This document shows positions 15,481 to 20,336 of a DNA stretch of 20,336 nucleotides, one piece after another (within the stretch, counting starts at the first letter, position 1; each line of letters starts with the position of its first letter). A program made the position numbers and the translations under genes. The notes under the pieces were generated by a model. The model was not told where the DNA came from. It ran no database searches and saw nothing but the letters and a program-made list of their open reading frames with translations. The DNA comes from Paracoccaceae bacterium (GTDB lineage Bacteria > Pseudomonadota > Alphaproteobacteria > Rhodobacterales > Rhodobacteraceae), in assembly GCA_002712045.1 (NCBI GenBank), contig PARX01000037.1, positions 51,728 through 72,063 of the forward strand, in the 5' to 3' direction.

Positions 15481-17148
15481 CTACTCAACGCCTTGCATTC
15501 GATTTAATTCTGCAAGCAACTGCCTTCGCTCCAATACAGCGTTATCTAACCAATCAGTCCTCATTTCCGGTACTGAATTTAACAGCAATTGTGTATATTC
15601 ATGACACGGTGGGGTTAGCACATCTTCAACAAAACCCTGTTCTATGATTTTTCCTTCTCTCATAACAGCTATCTTCTTTGATATCTGTGCAACAGTAGCA
15701 ATATTATGAGTAATAAATAAATAGCTTAACCCTAATTCTTCTTGTAGCGATTGAAGCAAATCAAGAATTTGTTGCGCGACGATCGTATCTAAAGCTGAGG
15801 TTATCTCGTCACAAATAATTAACTTTGGTTCAGCTGCTAGAGCCCGAGCCAGATTCACTCTTTGTCTCTGCCCACCAGATAATTCTGTTGGATACCTTTT
15901 ACTGAAATCTGCTGGTAATTCCACCCGACTTAATAATTTCTCCACTTCAAACCGCACCTCTTTCTTAGAGAAATTTTTATAAAATAGCATTGGGCGCCCT
16001 AAAATCTTTTCAATTTTTTGCCTCGGATTTAAAGCCACATCTGCCATTTGAAAAGCAAATTGAATATCGCGTAGTTCGTCCCTAGATCGATTTGCAAGAT
16101 GTCCGTTTAAAGGCTTTCCATTTAACATTACAACACCACTTCTTGGCGCCATTAGTCCAGATATAATTCTACCAAGAGTTGTCTTGCCCGACCCAGACTC
16201 CCCAATGACGCCAACTGTTTCTCCAGATTCAATGGTCAAATTTACATTTTCTACTGCAGTCATTTCTTGTCTTTTCCCATAACCTGCTGTAATGTCTTTT
16301 ACCTCAATCAATGGTGCAGTTTTTGAAGAGATAAAATAGGAAGAGCTCAATTCCTCTGGCATAATATGTGCGGCCGCAATTAATGCTTTTGTATAATCTT
16401 CCTTTGGATTATTTATAATCTGACTGGTACTACCATATTCAATCTGCATACCATCTTTTAGTACCAAAATATTATCTGCGATTTGGGCTACTAAAGATAA
16501 ATCATGTGTCACATAAATTGCTGCGGTCTTGTTGGTTTTAATTAATTTCTTAAAAGCATGCAGTACTTCAATTTGTGTAGTAACGTCTAAAGCAGTTGTT
16601 GGCTCATCCAAAATTAATAGGTTTGGGTCACTAATCATTGCCATTGCAGCCATGAGACGTTGCAATTGACCACCCGAAACTTGGTGCGGATAGCGGAGAC
16701 CAATAGTAGTTGGGTTTGGAAGTTCTAAGTCCTTATAAAGTTTTTCTGCTTTATTTAATGCTTCTTCCTTAGTCATAGTTTTCGTAATTATTGGTATTTC
16801 AGTGACCTGTGCATTAATAGTCATTGCACCATTAAATGAAGCAGCAGCACTTTGTGCTACATAGGTAATTTCCTTGCCTCTAAGAGTCTGGAGTTCCTTT
16901 AATGTCTTCTTTAAAACGCTTTCACCATCCAGTTGAACTTCACCATCGGTTATAAAACAACCAGGTCGAGCAAATCCCATGCAAGATAAAGAAATAGTAG
17001 TTTTACCTGAACCAGACTCTCCAATTAATGCGATAACTTCCCCAGGCTTTATATCAAAAGATATATTATTAACGATCTTATGCTGCTTATCTTGTTTGTC
17101 TTTAACGCAAACACTTAAGTTCTTTACTTTTAATAATGGAGTGGTCAT
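15481..17148 (-). CDS. ABC importer ATPase, fused DppD-DppF type (peptide/opine/nickel family)
   Basis: A 555-residue protein with two complete ABC domains, the fused form of the two ATPases of Dpp/Opp-type importers. Domain 1 has Walker A GESGSGKT (43-50), signature VSGGQLQR and Walker B LLILDEPTTALD. Domain 2 starts near 280, with a second GESGSGKT, LSGGQRQR and LIICDEITSALD. Both keep the catalytic Glu after Walker B; the second domain has DEIT for DEPT. The start is ATG 17148, 1 bp after the permease stop, with GAAGAG 7 nt upstream; TTG 17208 would sit in the permease gene and adds no family sequence. It powers uptake through the two upstream permeases. Confidence 0.93.
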   Translation of the reverse strand: MTTPLLKVKNLSVCVKDKQDKQHKIVNNISFDIKPGEVIALIGESGSGKTTISLSCMGFARPGCFITDGEVQLDGESVLKKTLKELQTLRGKEITYVAQSAAASFNGAMTINAQVTEIPIITKTMTKEEALNKAEKLYKDLELPNPTTIGLRYPHQVSGGQLQRLMAAMAMISDPNLLILDEPTTALDVTTQIEVLHAFKKLIKTNKTAAIYVTHDLSLVAQIADNILVLKDGMQIEYGSTSQIINNPKEDYTKALIAAAHIMPEELSSSYFISSKTAPLIEVKDITAGYGKRQEMTAVENVNLTIESGETVGVIGESGSGKTTLGRIISGLMAPRSGVVMLNGKPLNGHLANRSRDELRDIQFAFQMADVALNPRQKIEKILGRPMLFYKNFSKKEVRFEVEKLLSRVELPADFSKRYPTELSGGQRQRVNLARALAAEPKLIICDEITSALDTIVAQQILDLLQSLQEELGLSYLFITHNIATVAQISKKIAVMREGKIIEQGFVEDVLTPPCHEYTQLLLNSVPEMRTDWLDNAVLERRQLLAELNRMQGVE

Positions 17149-17149
17149 A

Positions 17150-18013
17150 TCAAATCTCTTCAGATAATTTTGCGCTTGATCTCTTGAGAAGCCAGTCAAC
17201 AAAGACATTCATCGAAATCGCTATCGCAGCAATGGTTACTGCAGGATAAATGTTCGTGTACTCGCCATATAATAATGCTTGCATATTCTCTTTCACCAAA
17301 ACTCCTAAATCAGATTGTGGCGGTTGCACACCCAAACCAAGAAAAGAAAGTGCTGAAATAAACAAAATAGCGTAGGTAAATCTAATACCAAACTCAGCAG
17401 CTAGTGGTGTCAAAGAATTTGGTAAAACCTCTTGAAGAATAATCCAAGTTTTCCCTTCCCCTCGCACAACTGCAGCTTCAACGTAATCCATAACCATAAT
17501 ATTTACCGCTAAAGCCCTCGCCACTCTATAAACCCGAGTCATATCGATGAAGGCAATTGTAACCACTAAAACAGTGAAGGAACTCCCTAAAGAATTTATC
17601 ACAATCAAAGCTAGCATTAATGAAGGGAAGGATAATAGGGCATCATTAATTCTGCTAATACTAGAATCAACCTGACCCCCAAACGCTGCCGCCAAAAATC
17701 CCAATCCCACACCCAATATAAATGAAAGGAATGTGATCAGTAGGGCTAAAAATAGCGTTACTCTCACGCCACTGATTAATCTTGACAACAAGTCCCTACC
17801 CAAGAAATCACTGCCGAGCAATAACATATCTGAGGGAGGTTCAAAGCTTTCATTTGTTAATATTTCTGCTTGATCAAATGGTGTTATCCAAGGTGCAAAC
17901 AAACCGACTAATATAACAAACATCAAAAATAAAATACTTAAGAATGCGCCAGGAGTTAAATCTTTAATAATCTCTAAAATATATGACTTCCAATCGTTTT
18001 TCTCCAAAATCAT
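17150..18013 (-). CDS. ABC importer permease, DppC-like
   Basis: A 287-residue inner-membrane permease with about six helices. The N-terminal helix is followed by 'LLGSDFLGRDLLSRLISG', the family's typical segment before the second helix, and the cytoplasmic coupling loop is 'DYVEAAVVRGEGKTWIILQEVLPN' (EAA loop with conserved Gly). 'ALSFLGLGVQPPQSDLG' marks the DppC/OppC subfamily. ATG 18013 overlaps the preceding permease stop as ATGA, with GTGAGG about 8 nt upstream. It forms a heterodimeric channel with the DppB-like protein. Despite the name, such transporters import dipeptides, opines, nickel chelates, glutathione or modified amino acids, so the substrate is open. Confidence 0.94.
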   Translation of the reverse strand: MILEKNDWKSYILEIIKDLTPGAFLSILFLMFVILVGLFAPWITPFDQAEILTNESFEPPSDMLLLGSDFLGRDLLSRLISGVRVTLFLALLITFLSFILGVGLGFLAAAFGGQVDSSISRINDALLSFPSLMLALIVINSLGSSFTVLVVTIAFIDMTRVYRVARALAVNIMVMDYVEAAVVRGEGKTWIILQEVLPNSLTPLAAEFGIRFTYAILFISALSFLGLGVQPPQSDLGVLVKENMQALLYGEYTNIYPAVTIAAIAISMNVFVDWLLKRSSAKLSEEI

Positions 18014-18981
18014 TTCGGATACCTCACTCGAGGGTTTGATAAAATCGCAATAACATCAGAAATCAAATTAACGATCACATAAACTGAGCAAAATATCATC
18101 GCACAGGCTTGTACAACGGGAATATCCCGATTTGTAACGGCTTCCACCATATAACGCCCAAGGCCATTATAGTTAAACATCGTCTCAATAACCACCACAC
18201 CACTAATCAGATAGGCTAAATTCAGTGCAATCACATTCACAATTGGACCGATCGCATTTGGAAGTGCATGCTTGATCAATAACCTGCGTCTAGGAACGCC
18301 CTTTAAAATGGCCATTTCGATAGCAGGACTAGACAAAACATCAATTACAGCGGATCGAGTCATTCTAAGCATGTGCGCTAAAATCGTAAAAGTTAATCCA
18401 GCTACTGGTAAAATCAAAATTCGCACCCAATCGAAAAAATCATAAGATGGTCTTATTGAGGCGATAGCAGGTAACCAGCGTAACTTGATCGCAAAAACGG
18501 TCACTAATAGGACAGCAACTAAAAAATCAGGAAAAGATATTAATGCAAGAGATGTTGAGGTTAAAATTCGATCTACTAATCCACCAGGCTTGATTGCAGC
18601 GGTTAATCCAAGAAAAATTGCCAAGGGAACAGCAATCAGTGCGGTCGAGCCGGCAAGTAACATCGTATTCCACCCACGATTTAGTAATTCAGTCCCAATA
18701 TCCTGGCCTGCTAATGATCCCCCAAATGTAGCCAGAGATGCTCCAAAGTCTCCTCTAACAAAATTAAATAACCAAACAAAATACCTTACGTGCACAGGTT
18801 CATTCAATCCCAAACGATTTCTAACCAACTCCAAAGATTCAGGGGTAGCAGCTTGGCCCAGAACCGCATACGCAACATCTCCAGGAAGAATTTCCGTTCC
18901 TGCAAAGACTAAGACAGAGACAAACAATAGTGTTAAAAGCCCAATCAACAACCTCCTGCCAATCATAGCGAAAACACTCAT
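18010..18981 (-). CDS. ABC importer permease, DppB-like
   Basis: A 323-residue permease. It starts 'MSVFAMIGRRLLIGLLTLLFVSVLVF' (first helix), continues with 'LGLNEPVHVRYFVWLFNFVRGDFGAS', the DppB/OppB N-terminal signature, and ends with the coupling loop 'EMAILKGVPRRRLLIKHALPNA' and 'VVVIETMFNYNGLGRYMVEAV'. The start is ATG 18981 with AAGGGA 6 nt upstream. GTG 19035 is in frame but would run through the operator at 19017-19028 and has no ribosome site. It is the first structural gene of the importer operon, 196 bp after the GntR/FCD gene, with its own regulated promoter. Confidence 0.93.
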   Translation of the reverse strand: MSVFAMIGRRLLIGLLTLLFVSVLVFAGTEILPGDVAYAVLGQAATPESLELVRNRLGLNEPVHVRYFVWLFNFVRGDFGASLATFGGSLAGQDIGTELLNRGWNTMLLAGSTALIAVPLAIFLGLTAAIKPGGLVDRILTSTSLALISFPDFLVAVLLVTVFAIKLRWLPAIASIRPSYDFFDWVRILILPVAGLTFTILAHMLRMTRSAVIDVLSSPAIEMAILKGVPRRRLLIKHALPNAIGPIVNVIALNLAYLISGVVVIETMFNYNGLGRYMVEAVTNRDIPVVQACAMIFCSVYVIVNLISDVIAILSNPRVRYPK

Positions 18982-19016
18982 AAATATTCCCTTAGCTAAT
19001 CGAGTCACATAAATAA

Positions 19017-19028
19017 CTGTGATCACAG
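19017..19028. promoter_or_regulatory. Operator B: CTGTGATCACAG before the ABC permease operon
   Basis: The same perfect 12-bp palindrome lies 35 bp before the DppB-like ATG. Read on the minus strand it continues as CTGTGATCACAGTTAT, a 16-nt identity with operator C. Confidence 0.8.
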
Positions 19029-19177
19029 CAAACAATATGAATCAAGGTTAAAATCTTCGGAAAATCATCACAAAAATAGATTTAAATAGAAATTAGAATC
19101 CTATTTATTCATTTTTACAGAAGCTCTTTATTCCAAAAAATAACAAATTAAAAATGACAAGAGCACTAACTGATTTG

Positions 19178-19840
19178 TCAAACTTCTGTCTGATAAAGCT
19201 GCTTCCCCCAGCTAGAATCCTCTTCAATCAACTTTCGTGCCAAAACTGAATCTTGTTCAGATAATGCCTTTATAATACCATCATGGCTCTTTTCCCAAAC
19301 ATTACTGTTTGATAAATTCTTAATTCCTTGCGCTAACCAGGGACCAGTGCGGATGTATAAGTTTTCAGCCATCCTTTCTAAAACTGAATTTTGTGCCATA
19401 GAATATATGTACGAATGAAACAAAAAGTTTTGCTCTAAAAAAGAGCTTGCATCATTTTTTTTCCAAGCAAAATCCATATTTAAAGATAGTGATTGTAAGT
19501 ATTTTATATCCTTTTTTAAAACTTTTTTTGCAGCTATTTCTGCACTAGCGCCCTCCAAGGCAGCCCTGACATAGAATAACTTTGACGCCTCTTCTGAAGA
19601 TAAATCTGGAACCCGGTATGCCTTTTTTGCGGCCCCAACGAGAGCATCCTCGGATGCTAGTTGCCTTAAGGCTTCACGAACAGGCATAGCACTATAATTA
19701 TACTCATTTGCTAAACGCCTAATCGATAGTGCTTCCCCGGGATTAAGGTCTCCTGTTATTAATTTTAGACGCAATTGAGAATAAACATTAGAACTTAGAT
19801 TTAATGAGTTCTTTTGAAACTTTATATTTTGAACAACCAT
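19178..19840 (-). CDS. GntR-family regulator, FCD (FadR-like) subfamily
   Basis: A 220-residue repressor-type regulator. The N-terminal winged helix is at about 15-78 ('VYSQLRLKLITGDLNPGEAL', 'IRRLANEYNYSAMPVREALRQL'), then an all-helical FCD ligand domain at 83-215. In that domain N138/H142 ('NFLFHSYI') and H186 ('SHDGII') fit the usual metal-site positions, while the last His of the typical site seems to be D208. FCD regulators bind carboxylates or amino acid-like ligands and recognise short palindromes of the form GT-Nx-AC, which the CTGTGATCACAG copies fit. ATG 19840 has GGA 7 nt upstream. It lies between the divergent binding protein gene and the permeases, so it is very probably their regulator. 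Confidence 0.92.
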   Translation of the reverse strand: MVVQNIKFQKNSLNLSSNVYSQLRLKLITGDLNPGEALSIRRLANEYNYSAMPVREALRQLASEDALVGAAKKAYRVPDLSSEEASKLFYVRAALEGASAEIAAKKVLKKDIKYLQSLSLNMDFAWKKNDASSFLEQNFLFHSYIYSMAQNSVLERMAENLYIRTGPWLAQGIKNLSNSNVWEKSHDGIIKALSEQDSVLARKLIEEDSSWGKQLYQTEV

Positions 19841-20003
19841 CGCTTAATCCAATAAATAAACAAATTCCCCTAAGAAATTTCAAAAACAATATAATACTAT
19901 AGATATTAAACTGATTAAGGAAGTTAAATAACACAACTAAATGTAAATGACCAATCAGCCTTTTGATAATTAATCTTAATACTAACTTGATTTCTAATGG
20001 ATA

Positions 20004-20015
20004 CTGTGATCACAG
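20004..20015. promoter_or_regulatory. Operator C: CTGTGATCACAG before the binding protein gene
   Basis: The third perfect copy, extending to 14 bp as ACTGTGATCACAGT (20003-20016), lies in the 254-bp gap between gntR and the divergent binding protein gene, 79 bp before ATG 20095. It could control both. The rest of the gap is very AT-rich with several possible -10 boxes; I cannot choose one. Confidence 0.8.
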
Positions 20016-20094
20016 TTATCTTATTAATTATATATTTATATATGAAGACTGCTATTTATAGTTAAATTAATATAAAAAAATGGGAGAATTTGGA

Positions 20095-20336
20095 ATGTCA
20101 GATAAAAAATTTAACGAATATCTTTTTCAAAAATATCTAAAAAATGATATCTCACGAAGAAAATTCATGGGAACTCTTGCTGCAGCTGGTGCATCCAGCA
20201 CAGTCATTAATAGCTTACTTTCAAAACGTGCTCACGCAGCGTCACCTAAAAGGGGTGGAAGACTCGTCGTTGGTATGGAACAAGCAACAGCTCAAGATAG
20301 TTTAGATCCAACAAGTTACTGGGGAACTGGTAATAT
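20095..20336 (+). CDS. ABC importer substrate-binding protein, family 5 (DppA/OppA-like), Tat-exported; 3' end outside window
   Basis: The first ~80 residues of a periplasmic binding protein. A twin-arginine signal is plain: 'DISRRKFMGTLAAAGASS' at residues 18-35, a hydrophobic stretch, then an Ala-x-Ala-like cleavage region 'RAHAA'. The mature N-terminus 'KRGGRLVVGMEQATAQDSLDP' is typical of family 5 peptide-type receptors. Tat export implies folding, possibly with ligand or metal, in the cytoplasm. The start is ATG 20095 with GGGAGA 7 nt upstream. ATG 20080 is in frame but would lie before that site. It diverges from the regulator and importer operon and carries operator C. The gene is cut by the window end. 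Confidence 0.92.
   Translation, partial: MSDKKFNEYLFQKYLKNDISRRKFMGTLAAAGASSTVINSLLSKRAHAASPKRGGRLVVGMEQATAQDSLDPTSYWGTGN

Noticed and set aside
18485..19012. 175-codon plus-strand open frame opposite the DppB-like gene
   Set aside because: It is fully antisense to a well-supported permease and has a composition typical of a reverse-strand shadow (rich in Pro, Lys, Asn) with no family match.
18982..19035. GTG start at 19035 for the DppB-like permease
   Set aside because: The extension runs through operator B and is not permease-like; ATG 18981 has AAGGGA 6 nt upstream.
1..20336. Search for tRNA, rRNA, CRISPR repeats, IS ends or phage genes
   Set aside because: No cloverleaf, repeat array, transposase or integrase-like sequence was recognised on either strand.

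Overview
The window is about 20.3 kb of AT-rich DNA, densely packed with solute transport and oxidative catabolism genes. The gene content (TAXI-type TRAP transporter, peptide-type ABC transporter, Rieske oxygenase, GMC dehydrogenase, IclR and GntR/FCD regulators, SBP56 methanethiol oxidase) and the short intergenic gaps suggest a low-GC, probably pelagic alphaproteobacterium. This placement is inferred from gene content only. I see no rRNA, tRNA, CRISPR array, IS element or phage gene.

Layout. (1) 1-2738, plus strand: the 3' end of a TAXI solute receptor gene and a fused 4TM/12TM TRAP permease, separated by a strong hairpin. (2) 2744-3190, minus: a stand-alone DUF3291 protein. (3) 3289-5461, minus: a tightly overlapping operon of an SBP56/methanethiol oxidase gene, a plant-type [2Fe-2S] ferredoxin and a small CoA-binding protein. 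An IclR regulator (5544-6293) is divergent from it. (4) 6313-11247, minus: class II aldolase/adducin protein, GMC oxidoreductase, Bcr/CflA-type MFS transporter and M20 deacetylase, probably one catabolic operon. (5) 11396-14218, plus: a small two-helix membrane protein, two overlapping EamA exporters and a LysE-type exporter. (6) 14223-20336: a peptide/opine-type ABC importer and a Rieske oxygenase. The Tat-exported binding protein starts at 20095 (plus). On the minus strand lie the GntR/FCD regulator, two permeases, a double ATPase and the Rieske oxygenase.

The most informative signal is a perfect 12-bp palindrome, CTGTGATCACAG. It occurs three times in region 6 and I saw it nowhere else in the window: before the binding protein (20004-20015), before the first permease (19017-19028) and before the Rieske gene (15386-15397). 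It very probably is the operator of the GntR/FCD protein encoded among these genes. It ties importer and oxygenase into one regulon for uptake and oxidative attack of an unidentified, probably N-containing, compound. Two of the sites also show that the longest possible starts of the permease and Rieske genes are too long.

The second notable system is the mtoX-ferredoxin-CoA-binding operon with divergent iclR, where a good promoter and an imperfect palindrome coincide. It implies regulated methanethiol (methylated sulfur) oxidation with an unusual partner set.
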